In this document: positions 45,623 to 52,954 of the stretch, piece by piece
Numbering within the stretch: position 1 is the stretch's first letter
Layout of the letters: each line of letters opens with the position of its first letter
Source: Candidatus Competibacteraceae bacterium
Lineage (GTDB): Bacteria > Pseudomonadota > Gammaproteobacteria > Competibacterales > Competibacteraceae
Length of the DNA stretch: 64,000 nucleotides
Reading direction: 5' to 3'
Assembly (NCBI GenBank): GCA_016699715.1
Contig: CP065007.1
Coordinates: 248,001 to 312,000 of the forward strand
Made by a program: the position numbers and the translations under genes
Notes under the pieces: model-generated
Told to the model about the DNA's origin: nothing
What the model saw: only the letters and a program-made list of their open reading frames with translations
Database searches by the model: none

Positions 45623-46183
45623 ATGACCGCAACCGCCGCTAAATTCGCGACTTACGAAGACCTGTTCGACCTGCCCGAAAATCTGGTGGGCGAGATCATT
45701 CGCGGTCAATTGATCGCGCAACCGCGCCCCGCGCCGAAACATATCGTGGCGAGTTCAGTCCTCGGCGAGGAATTGGTCGGTCCATTCCAAAAAGGACGGG
45801 GAGGCGGTCCAGGCGGCTGGTGGATTCTGGACGAACCGGAACTGCATCTTGGTCCGCATATCCTGGTGCCCGATCTGGCCGGTTGGCGGCGGGAACGTTT
45901 GCCCGCCATGCCGGATACGGCCTTTTTTACGCTACCGCCCGATTGGGTGTGCGAAGTGCTTTCACCCGGCACGGCCCGAATCGACCGGGCGGATAAAATG
46001 CCCATTTATGCCGAATATGGGGTGTCGTTTCTATGGCTGATCGATCCGGCGTTGCATACCTTGGAAGCGTTCGTGCTGCGCGACGGGCATTGGTCGCTGG
46101 AGCACGTTTATCAGGAAAACGACGAGGTGCGCGCCGTCCCCTTTGATGCAGTGGCTTTTTCGCTGGCGGGCTTATGGTCATGA
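45623..46183 (+). CDS. Uma2 family putative endonuclease, inside the liv operon
   Basis: A 186-residue PD-(D/E)xK-fold protein of the Uma2/DUF820 family. Residues that fit the active site are Asp84 (VPDLAG), Glu111 (WVCEVLSP) and Lys125 (DRADKMPIYAEYGV). The C-terminal WLIDPALHTLEAFVL is also typical. Members are widespread, especially in cyanobacteria and mobile-rich genomes, and no clear function is established. It lies between livG and livF on the same strand, in an otherwise conserved transport operon, so it is probably an insertion. No flanking repeats were seen. Confidence 0.85.
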   Translation: MTATAAKFATYEDLFDLPENLVGEIIRGQLIAQPRPAPKHIVASSVLGEELVGPFQKGRGGGPGGWWILDEPELHLGPHILVPDLAGWRRERLPAMPDTAFFTLPPDWVCEVLSPGTARIDRADKMPIYAEYGVSFLWLIDPALHTLEAFVLRDGHWSLEHVYQENDEVRAVPFDAVAFSLAGLWS

Positions 46184-46210
46184 AACGCATCCGTGCCGGA
46201 TACTCGCGCC

Positions 46211-46933
46211 ATGCTGCTTGAAGTCGAAAACCTGCACGTTCACTACGGCAACGTCGAGGCGTTGCACGGCCTCAACCTGCACGTCCGCCAAGGCGAAATC
46301 GTCGCCATTCTCGGCGCGAACGGTGCTGGGAAAACCACCACCCTGCACGCCATCAGCGGCCTGCTGCGTCCCTCGCGGGGCGAAATCCGCTTCGAATCCA
46401 GACCGATCCACAAATTGCCCGCGCATCGATTGGTGGGCATGGGGATCGCCCATGCGCCGGAAGGTCGCCGCATCTTCGGTACGTTGACCGTTCAGGAGAA
46501 CCTGAATCTGGGCGCCTTTACCCAAGCCGACCGGACCCGGACGGCCAAGACCCTGCAATGGATTCACGAACTGTTTCCGGTGCTGGCCCAGCGCCGCGAG
46601 CAACTGGCCGGCACCCTGAGTGGCGGTGAGCAGCAGATGCTGGCCATCGGCCGGGCATTGATGGCCAACCCCCGGATTTTATTGCTGGACGAGCCGAGTC
46701 TCGGGCTGGCGCCGCTGCTGGTTAAGGTCATTTTCCAGACCCTGTGGGAGATCAACGAGGCCGGAGTCACCATCGTGCTGGTCGAGCAGAACGCCCGCGC
46801 CGCGTTGAAGCTGGCGCATCGTGGCTATGTGATGGAAGTCGGCCGAATCGTGCTGGAAGATCGCGCCGAGGCGCTGTTGGCCAATCCCGAGGTTCGCAAC
46901 GCCTACCTGGGTGGTCAGACGGCCGGAGAGTGA
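46211..46933 (+). CDS. livF: Branched-chain amino acid ABC transporter ATPase LivF
   Basis: A 240-residue ATP-binding subunit. Walker A is GANGAGKTT, the signature is LSGGEQQMLAIGRAL and Walker B is ILLLDEPSLGLAP, all normal. The start MLLEVENLHVHYGN (46211) matches other LivF proteins; a GTG at 46193 would add six residues. Neither has a visible ribosome site, consistent with recent separation from livG by the Uma2 gene. Confidence 0.94.
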   Translation: MLLEVENLHVHYGNVEALHGLNLHVRQGEIVAILGANGAGKTTTLHAISGLLRPSRGEIRFESRPIHKLPAHRLVGMGIAHAPEGRRIFGTLTVQENLNLGAFTQADRTRTAKTLQWIHELFPVLAQRREQLAGTLSGGEQQMLAIGRALMANPRILLLDEPSLGLAPLLVKVIFQTLWEINEAGVTIVLVEQNARAALKLAHRGYVMEVGRIVLEDRAEALLANPEVRNAYLGGQTAGE

Positions 46934-46937
46934 CGGT

Positions 46938-47885
46938 TTGAACGAATCGCCGCCGGTGCCGGCATCGCCGGTTGTCGCCATCGAGCCACCACCGATTGCC
47001 GCGCCGCCGCTGATCCCTGAACCGGAACTGGCCGAGGTGGTGCTGCCGGCGACGGCCGCGCCCGAACCCGCCGCCGTCCACCACCGCGCCGTGCTGATGC
47101 TGCTGGCGGCGGCGATCCTGTGGAGTTCGGGCGGGCTGCTGATCAAGTGGATCGAGTGGAACCCGGTGGCCATCGCCGGGATGCGCAGCTTGATCGGCGC
47201 GGCGCTGATCGGCGTGGTGTTCCGCCGCGAACTGCGGTTTGCCCCGTCGTTCGAGCTGATCGGTGGGGCAGTGGCCTACGCGGGTACCGTGGTGCTGTTC
47301 GTGATCGCCAACAAGATGACCACGGCGGCGAACACCGTTTTGCTGCAATACACCGCGCCGGTTTACGTCATCCTGTTCAGCCCGTGGTTTCTGGGCGAAC
47401 GGGCCAGCCGCCGCGACTGGCTGATCCTGCTGGTGATGATGGGCGGCATGGTGCTGTTCTTTTTGGATAAGCTGACCCTGACCGGCTACTGGGGCAACAT
47501 CATCGCCCTGGTCGATGGCTTCTGCTTCGGCTGGATGACCTTGTTCATGCGCCGGCAAAAAGATGGTTCCGCGCTGTCCTCCTTGTTACTCGGCAACCTG
47601 CTGGCGGGGGCGATCGGTCTGCCGTTCATGTTTCAGTCCATGCCCGATCTGTCGGCTTGGATCGGTTTGTCGCTGCTGGGCGTGCTGCAACTGGGCTTGC
47701 CCTACATTCTGTTCGCGCTGGCGTTGCGCCATGTCCGAGCGGTCGAGGGCATTCTGATTCCGATGATCGAGCCGGTGCTCAATCCGGTCTGGGTGTTCCT
47801 GCTGTTGGGGGAGACGCCAGGGGTCTGGGCATTGGTGGGGGGAACGATCATTCTCGGCGCGGTCATGTTTCGGGCGTGGCGTTGA
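46938..47885 (+). CDS. EamA/DMT-superfamily transporter with proline/alanine-rich N-terminus
   Basis: A ten-helix exporter-type protein. The TTG at 46938 has GGAG 9 nt upstream and lies just after the livF stop, giving 315 residues; a GTG at 46911 inside livF is the alternative. The first 48 residues are soluble and rich in Pro and Ala (PPVPASPVV, EPPPIAAPPLIPEPE), which is unusual for this family. Two EamA repeats follow (ILWSSGGLLIKWIEWNPVA; TAANTVLLQYTAPVYV). The substrate is unknown; position after livF suggests amino acid export, but that is inference. Confidence 0.85.
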   Translation: MNESPPVPASPVVAIEPPPIAAPPLIPEPELAEVVLPATAAPEPAAVHHRAVLMLLAAAILWSSGGLLIKWIEWNPVAIAGMRSLIGAALIGVVFRRELRFAPSFELIGGAVAYAGTVVLFVIANKMTTAANTVLLQYTAPVYVILFSPWFLGERASRRDWLILLVMMGGMVLFFLDKLTLTGYWGNIIALVDGFCFGWMTLFMRRQKDGSALSSLLLGNLLAGAIGLPFMFQSMPDLSAWIGLSLLGVLQLGLPYILFALALRHVRAVEGILIPMIEPVLNPVWVFLLLGETPGVWALVGGTIILGAVMFRAWR

Positions 47886-47935
47886 CGGGTGCGTGGCGGA
47901 TGCCGCCCGCTTAATATGGTCACCCCAATCGCTTT

Positions 47936-47949
47936 GTGAAGGACTTCAC
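47936..47949 (+). promoter_or_regulatory. 14-bp dyad covering the purB ribosome site
   Basis: GTGAAG-GA-CTTCAC is an inverted repeat ending 2 bp before the purB ATG and includes the GAAGGA ribosome site. In RNA it could only form a strained short-loop hairpin, so it could be chance or a protein site. Confidence 0.3.
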
Positions 47950-47951
47950 CC

Positions 47952-49322
47952 ATGGAACTCTCCGCTCTGACCGCGATTTCTCCCATCGACGGCCGCTATG
48001 CCGACAAGACCGCCGAGCTGCGGCCGATCTTCAGCGAATACGGCCTGATCCGCCACCGGGTGTGGGTGGAGGTACGCTGGCTGCAAGCGCTGGCCCGGCA
48101 TCCCGGCATCCCGGAGGTGCCGCCGCTGAGCGAGCACGCCCTCCATATCCTCGACGGGCTGGTCGAAAACTTCACCCTGGCGGATGCCCAGCGGGTCAAG
48201 AACATCGAGCGCACCACCAACCACGACGTAAAGGCGGTCGAGTATCTGCTCAAGGAGAAAATCGCCGGCAACGCTGAACTGGAAGCGGTCGGCGAGTTCA
48301 TTCACTTCGCCTGCACCTCCGAGGACATCAACAATCTGGCCTATGCGCTGATGCTGCGCGAGGCGCGGACCCAGACACTGCTGCCGGCGTTGGACGAGAT
48401 CATCGACGCCATCACCCGGCTGGCGCACCAACACGCCGATCAGCCGATGCTGGCCCACACCCACGGCCAGCCGGCCTCGCCGACCACGCTGGGCAAGGAA
48501 ATGGCCAACGTCGCCTATCGGCTCAAACGCCAGCGGGCGCAACTGGCGGCCGCGCCGCTGCTGGGCAAGATCAACGGCGCGGTCGGCAACTACAACGCCC
48601 ATCTGGTCGCCTATCCGGAAGTGGACTGGGAAGAGTTTGCCCACCGCTTCGTCAGCGAGGATCTGGGGCTGGACTGGAATCCCTACACCATCCAGATCGA
48701 GCCGCACGACTACATGGCGGAATTTTTCCACACGGTGATGCGGGTCAACACCGTGCTGCTGGATTTCTGCCGCGATCTTTGGAGCTACATCGCCATCGGC
48801 TATTTCCGCCAGCGGACCGTGGCCGGCGAGATCGGCTCCTCGACCATGCCGCACAAGGTCAACCCCATCGACTTCGAGAACGCCGAGGGCAACCTGGGGG
48901 TGGCCAATGCCCTGCTGGATCATCTGGCCGCCAAACTGCCGGTGTCGCGCTGGCAGCGGGATCTGAGCGATTCGACCGTGCTACGGACCTTGGGCGTCGG
49001 GCTGGCGCATTCGCTGGTGGCCTATCAGTCCTGCCTGAAGGGCATCGGCAAGCTGGAGGTGAATACGGTGGCGCTGGATGCCGATCTCGATGCCAACTGG
49101 GAAGTGCTGGCCGAACCGATCCAGACCGTGATGCGCCGCCATGGCATCGAACAGCCCTACGAGCAGCTCAAGGCACTGACCCGTGGCCAGCGGGTGGATC
49201 GGGAGACGCTGCGCGCGTTCATCGCCGATCTGGCGATTCCCGAGGCGGCCAAACAACGGCTGCTGGCGCTGACGCCGGCGAGTTATACCGGCAACGCCGC
49301 CGATCAGGCACGTAAGGTCTGA
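47952..49322 (+). CDS. purB: Adenylosuccinate lyase
   Basis: A 456-residue enzyme of the fumarase/aspartase superfamily, the same length as in E. coli. It cleaves SAICAR and adenylosuccinate in purine synthesis. The start ELSALTAISPIDGRYADKT is typical, THGQPASPTTLGKEM holds the catalytic histidine, and GSSTMPHKVNPIDFENAEG is the signature loop with the catalytic serine. GAAGGA precedes the ATG. roxA follows after 7 bp; in E. coli the homologue ycfD also lies near purB. Confidence 0.97.
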   Translation: MELSALTAISPIDGRYADKTAELRPIFSEYGLIRHRVWVEVRWLQALARHPGIPEVPPLSEHALHILDGLVENFTLADAQRVKNIERTTNHDVKAVEYLLKEKIAGNAELEAVGEFIHFACTSEDINNLAYALMLREARTQTLLPALDEIIDAITRLAHQHADQPMLAHTHGQPASPTTLGKEMANVAYRLKRQRAQLAAAPLLGKINGAVGNYNAHLVAYPEVDWEEFAHRFVSEDLGLDWNPYTIQIEPHDYMAEFFHTVMRVNTVLLDFCRDLWSYIAIGYFRQRTVAGEIGSSTMPHKVNPIDFENAEGNLGVANALLDHLAAKLPVSRWQRDLSDSTVLRTLGVGLAHSLVAYQSCLKGIGKLEVNTVALDADLDANWEVLAEPIQTVMRRHGIEQPYEQLKALTRGQRVDRETLRAFIADLAIPEAAKQRLLALTPASYTGNAADQARKV

Positions 49323-49329
49323 AGCCGTC

Positions 49330-50508
49330 ATGATGCCGAAAGTGTTGGGCGAACTCACTCCGGCGCAATTTCTGGCTGAGTACTGGCAGAAGCAACCACT
49401 GATCGTGCGCGGTGCGTGGCCGGGTTTTCAGGACCCACTGACGCCGGAAGAACTGGCGGGGTTGGCCTGCGAGGAGGGCGTGGAGTCGCGGCTGGTGCTG
49501 GAGCGGGGCGGAGAAAAGCCGTGGGAGCTGCGTCACGGGCCATTCGTGGATGACGATTTTCTCAAACTGCCGGACAGCCATTGGACCCTGTTGGTGCAGG
49601 ATGTCGAAAAACATGTGTCGGATTTGACGACGCTGCTGGAGCCGTTCCGTTTTATCCCCGACTGGCGCATCGACGACCTGATGATCAGCTATGCGCCGCC
49701 GGCCGGCACGGTCGGGCCGCACGTCGATGACTATGACGTATTCCTGCTGCAAGGGCAGGGGCGGCGGCGCTGGCAGATCAGCTATCGGCCGGTGGAACCG
49801 GACAATGGGCTGCCTGATACCGAATTGCGCATTCTGCGCGAGTTTGTCCCGGAACAGGAGTGGGTGCTGGAGCCGGGCGATCTGCTGTACCTGCCACCGC
49901 GCGTCGCCCATTACGGGGTGGCGCTGGAGCCGTGTCTGACCTACTCGGTCGGGTTCCGCGCGCCCAGCCATCGGGAACTGGTCGGCGGATTTCTGGAGTT
50001 TCTGCTGGACGGCCTCGATCCCGAGGCGCGCTACACCGATTCCGATCTGACCGTGCAGGATCATCCCGGCGAGATCGGTCCCGCCGCGCTGGCCAGGGTG
50101 CGGAATCTGCTGCGTCGGACCATCACCCTGGACGACGAAACCATTGCGATCTGGTTCGGCCGCTACCTGAGCGAGCCCAAGCCGGGTTTTCGCGCCGAGC
50201 CGGAGACGAAGTCCTACACCGAGGACGATTTGCGGGAACAGGTGCGCGGCGGCGGTTTGCTGGAGCGCAACCCCGGTTCGCGCTTTCACTACATCGCCGA
50301 GCCGGAAGGGGAGACGGTGCTGTTCGTGGATGGGCAGGAGTTCGCGCTGGGGCCGGCGGTGGCGTTCATGGGGCCGTTGCTGTGTCGGTATCGCACACTG
50401 ACTCCGGCGCGGCTGCGCGAGGCGCTGAAGCAGCCCGATGCCCGGCAACTGCTGCTGGATCTGCTGAACGAGGGATTGCTGGTGATCTATGAGGAGGCGG
50501 CGGATTGA
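49330..50508 (+). CDS. roxA: Ribosomal protein L16 arginine hydroxylase (JmjC/cupin)
   Basis: A 392-residue 2-oxoglutarate/Fe(II)-dependent oxygenase of the YcfD/RoxA type, which hydroxylates an arginine in ribosomal protein L16. The iron ligands appear as His131-x-Asp133 (VGPHVDDYDVFLLQG) and His194 (PPRVAHYGV). The N-terminus FLAEYWQKQPLIVRGA and the C-terminal winged-helix region match. Two consecutive ATG codons start the gene. A terminator lies downstream. Confidence 0.92.
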   Translation: MMPKVLGELTPAQFLAEYWQKQPLIVRGAWPGFQDPLTPEELAGLACEEGVESRLVLERGGEKPWELRHGPFVDDDFLKLPDSHWTLLVQDVEKHVSDLTTLLEPFRFIPDWRIDDLMISYAPPAGTVGPHVDDYDVFLLQGQGRRRWQISYRPVEPDNGLPDTELRILREFVPEQEWVLEPGDLLYLPPRVAHYGVALEPCLTYSVGFRAPSHRELVGGFLEFLLDGLDPEARYTDSDLTVQDHPGEIGPAALARVRNLLRRTITLDDETIAIWFGRYLSEPKPGFRAEPETKSYTEDDLREQVRGGGLLERNPGSRFHYIAEPEGETVLFVDGQEFALGPAVAFMGPLLCRYRTLTPARLREALKQPDARQLLLDLLNEGLLVIYEEAAD

Positions 50509-50550
50509 GCAGCCTGTTACTAAATGGTAAATCAATAACTAATCCAAAAC

Positions 50551-50572
50551 ACCCTGCTATTGCAGGGTTTTT
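50551..50572 (+). terminator. Rho-independent terminator after roxA
   Basis: ACCCTGC (50551-50557) pairs perfectly with GCAGGGT (50562-50568) across a TATT loop, followed by five T residues. It ends the purB-roxA unit before galU. Confidence 0.85.
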
Positions 50573-50656
50573 ACTTGTCCGGTCGGACTCGATGCCGGAC
50601 AATGCAAACCAATCGTGACTATAACAACACGCTCATAACCCGCGAGGTGAACTAAG

Positions 50657-51568
50657 GTGAAACGGCAAGTGCGCAAGGCGGTATTCCCCGTGGCCGGTCT
50701 TGGAACCCGATTCCTGCCGGCGACCAAGGCCAGCCCCAAGGAAATGCTCCCCATCGTCGATAAGCCACTGATTCAGTATGGGGTGGAAGAAGCGGTGGCG
50801 GCGGGGGTGGAGACCTTGATCTTCATCATCGGCCGCACCAAGAACGCCATCGCCGATCATTTCGACAAGGCCTACGAACTGGAAGCGGAACTGGAAGCCC
50901 GCAACAAGACCGACCTGCTGCAAGTGGTGCGCGGCATCGTGCCGAACGGAGTGGAATGCGTCTATGTCCGTCAAGCCGAAGCACTGGGCCTGGGCCACGC
51001 CGTGCTGTGCGCCCGGCCGGTGGTCGGCGACGAACCCTTCGCGGTGATTCTCGCCGACGACCTGATCGAGGAAGACGCCCGCGAAGGCGGGACGATGAGC
51101 CAGATGGCCCGCCATTTCAATAAATATCAGTGCTCGATCCTGGGGGTGGAACGGGTGCCCAAGGCGGAGACCAACAAGTACGGCATTGTCCATCCCTTGC
51201 CGTTCGCCAATCGGATCAGCAATGTGGATGGCATCGTCGAGAAGCCGCAGCCCGAGGATGCCCCATCCGATCTGGCGGTGGTGGGCCGCTACATTCTGAC
51301 GCCACGCATCTTCGACCTGCTGACCCACGTCCCGCGTGGGGCCGGCAACGAAATTCAGTTGACCGACGGCATCGCCGCCTTGTTGGCCGAGGAGCAGGTG
51401 CTGGCCTACGAGTTCTCTGGCCGGCGTCACGACTGCGGCAGCAAGCTCGGCTATCTGATCGCGACGGTCGAGTACGGCCTGCGCCATCCGGAATTGGGCA
51501 GCGGGTTCCGCGATTACCTGCAAGCGTTCGGTTGCCGATTCGATGGCTCGGTGCCAGCCAACGATTGA
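50657..51568 (+). CDS. galU: UTP-glucose-1-phosphate uridylyltransferase
   Basis: A 303-residue nucleotidyltransferase making UDP-glucose for lipopolysaccharide, exopolysaccharide or glycogen-related pathways. It opens AVFPVAGLGTRFLPATKASP, with KEMLPIVDKPLIQYGVEEA next, and carries GLGHAVLCARPVVGDEPF. The start is GTG at 50657 with GAGG 9 nt upstream. It is followed by ackA. Confidence 0.97.
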   Translation: MKRQVRKAVFPVAGLGTRFLPATKASPKEMLPIVDKPLIQYGVEEAVAAGVETLIFIIGRTKNAIADHFDKAYELEAELEARNKTDLLQVVRGIVPNGVECVYVRQAEALGLGHAVLCARPVVGDEPFAVILADDLIEEDAREGGTMSQMARHFNKYQCSILGVERVPKAETNKYGIVHPLPFANRISNVDGIVEKPQPEDAPSDLAVVGRYILTPRIFDLLTHVPRGAGNEIQLTDGIAALLAEEQVLAYEFSGRRHDCGSKLGYLIATVEYGLRHPELGSGFRDYLQAFGCRFDGSVPAND

Positions 51569-51603
51569 GTTCGGCTTGTCAATTTCCTGAGGAGGAAACC
51601 GCG

Positions 51604-52872
51604 ATGCCACAGGGCCTGCTCGTTTTGAATGCCGGATCGTCCAGCATCAAGTTTTCGGTGTTTGCCCTGCCGGACGACGGCGGCGATCTGGTGCTGGTCT
51701 GTCGGGGCTTGCAGGAGAACATCGGCGAGGACGACCCGCGTTTCACGGCGTTTGGTCGCGATGGGCAGGCGTTGATCGATGTTCGGCCGACGCCACCGTC
51801 CGGCAAATACCGCAAGCAGGGGCCGGATCATCGCCGGCGGGCGAACGATACGCCCTCGTCGTCGGATGGCGAGGTTTACGACCACCAGGCGGCGTTGCGC
51901 GATCTGCTGGACTGGTTCGGCACAATGTCCGGCCTGCCCGATGTGATCGCGGTGGGCCATCGGGTGGTGCACGGCGGCAAGGAGTTCAGCGACCCGCAGC
52001 GGTTGACCCCGGAAATCATGGCGCGGCTGGAAACCTTCGTGCCGCTGGCGCCGTTGCACCAGCCCCACAATCTGGCCGGCATCCGTGCCCTGAGCGCCGT
52101 GCGACCGGATCTGCCGCAAATCGGTTGTTTCGACACTGCCTTTCATCACGGCCAACCGGAATTGGCGCGCCTGTTCGCCTTGCCGGAGGTTTATCGTCGG
52201 GAAGGGGTGCAACGCTACGGTTTTCATGGCCTGTCCTACGAATACATCGCGGGCGCCCTGGCGGAAACCCTGGGTACGTCGGCCACGGGCCGGGTGGTGG
52301 TCGCGCACCTCGGCAACGGCGCCAGCATGTGCGCCATGCGCGACGGCCAGAGCGTGGCCAGTACCATGGGCTTTACCGCCGTGGAGGGGCTGCCGATGGG
52401 CACTCGCAGCGGTTCGCTGGACCCCGGCGTGTTGCTCTACCTGATCGAACGGCATGGCATGGGCGTCCGGGATTTGAGCAACCTGCTCTACAAGCAGTCC
52501 GGGTTGCTGGGATTGTCGGGCGTCAGCAACGACATGCGCGAACTGCTGGCCAGCGCCGATCCCAACGCCAGACTGGCGGTGGATTACTTTAGCTACCGTA
52601 TCGCCCGCGAACTTGGCTCGCTGGCGGCGGCGCTGGGCGGGCTGGACGCGCTGGTGTTCACCGGCGGCATCGGCGAGCACGCGGCGGCGGTGCGCGAGCA
52701 GGTCTGCGTCCGTTCGGCGTGGCTGGACATCGACCTGGATGCGGCGGCCAACGCCGGTCGCGACCCGCGGCGGATCGACCGACCCGGCAGTCGGGTGGCG
52801 GTGTGGGTGCTGCCCACCAACGAGGAACTGGTCATCGCCCGCCATACCCGGCGGCTGGTGTTGGAGCGCTAA
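51604..52872 (+). CDS. ackA: Acetate kinase
   Basis: A 422-residue kinase interconverting acetate and acetyl phosphate. GGAGGA lies about 8 nt before the ATG. Conserved blocks are LVLNAGSSSIKFSVF, GHRVVHGGKEFS, CFDTAFHHGQPELA, HLGNGASMCAM, GLPMGTRSGSLDP and VFTGGIGEHAAAVREQV. Between about residues 60 and 88 there is a basic and polar stretch (KYRKQGPDHRRRANDTPSS) not usual for the enzyme, which accounts for the extra length. No pta gene is adjacent, so the acetyl-phosphate partner is encoded elsewhere or is a phosphoketolase; that is unresolved. Confidence 0.96.
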   Translation: MPQGLLVLNAGSSSIKFSVFALPDDGGDLVLVCRGLQENIGEDDPRFTAFGRDGQALIDVRPTPPSGKYRKQGPDHRRRANDTPSSSDGEVYDHQAALRDLLDWFGTMSGLPDVIAVGHRVVHGGKEFSDPQRLTPEIMARLETFVPLAPLHQPHNLAGIRALSAVRPDLPQIGCFDTAFHHGQPELARLFALPEVYRREGVQRYGFHGLSYEYIAGALAETLGTSATGRVVVAHLGNGASMCAMRDGQSVASTMGFTAVEGLPMGTRSGSLDPGVLLYLIERHGMGVRDLSNLLYKQSGLLGLSGVSNDMRELLASADPNARLAVDYFSYRIARELGSLAAALGGLDALVFTGGIGEHAAAVREQVCVRSAWLDIDLDAAANAGRDPRRIDRPGSRVAVWVLPTNEELVIARHTRRLVLER

Positions 52873-52879
52873 TCCCCGC

Positions 52880-52907
52880 GCCGCTTGTCACCCGGTAGAC
52901 AAGCGGC
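52880..52907 (+). promoter_or_regulatory. 10-bp-stem hairpin in the ackA-glmS gap
   Basis: GCCGCTTGTC (52880-52889) pairs perfectly with GACAAGCGGC (52898-52907) across an 8-nt loop. Only TAGTCTG follows, so it is not a classical terminator. It begins 7 nt after the ackA stop and ends 47 nt before glmS. It could be a factor-dependent terminator or part of a glmS leader. Confidence 0.55.
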
Positions 52908-52954
52908 TAGTCTGTCCATCCTGCTCATTCCATGAATTTATCGGTTGAACCTCT

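Noticed and set aside
51130..51603. Long upstream extension of the ackA frame into galU
   Set aside because: It is antisense-free but out of frame with galU; the ATG at 51604 has a strong GGAGGA site and gives the correct N-terminus.
52873..52954. A glmS ribozyme
   Set aside because: The gap is only 82 bp, too short for the ribozyme, and no matching core elements were seen.
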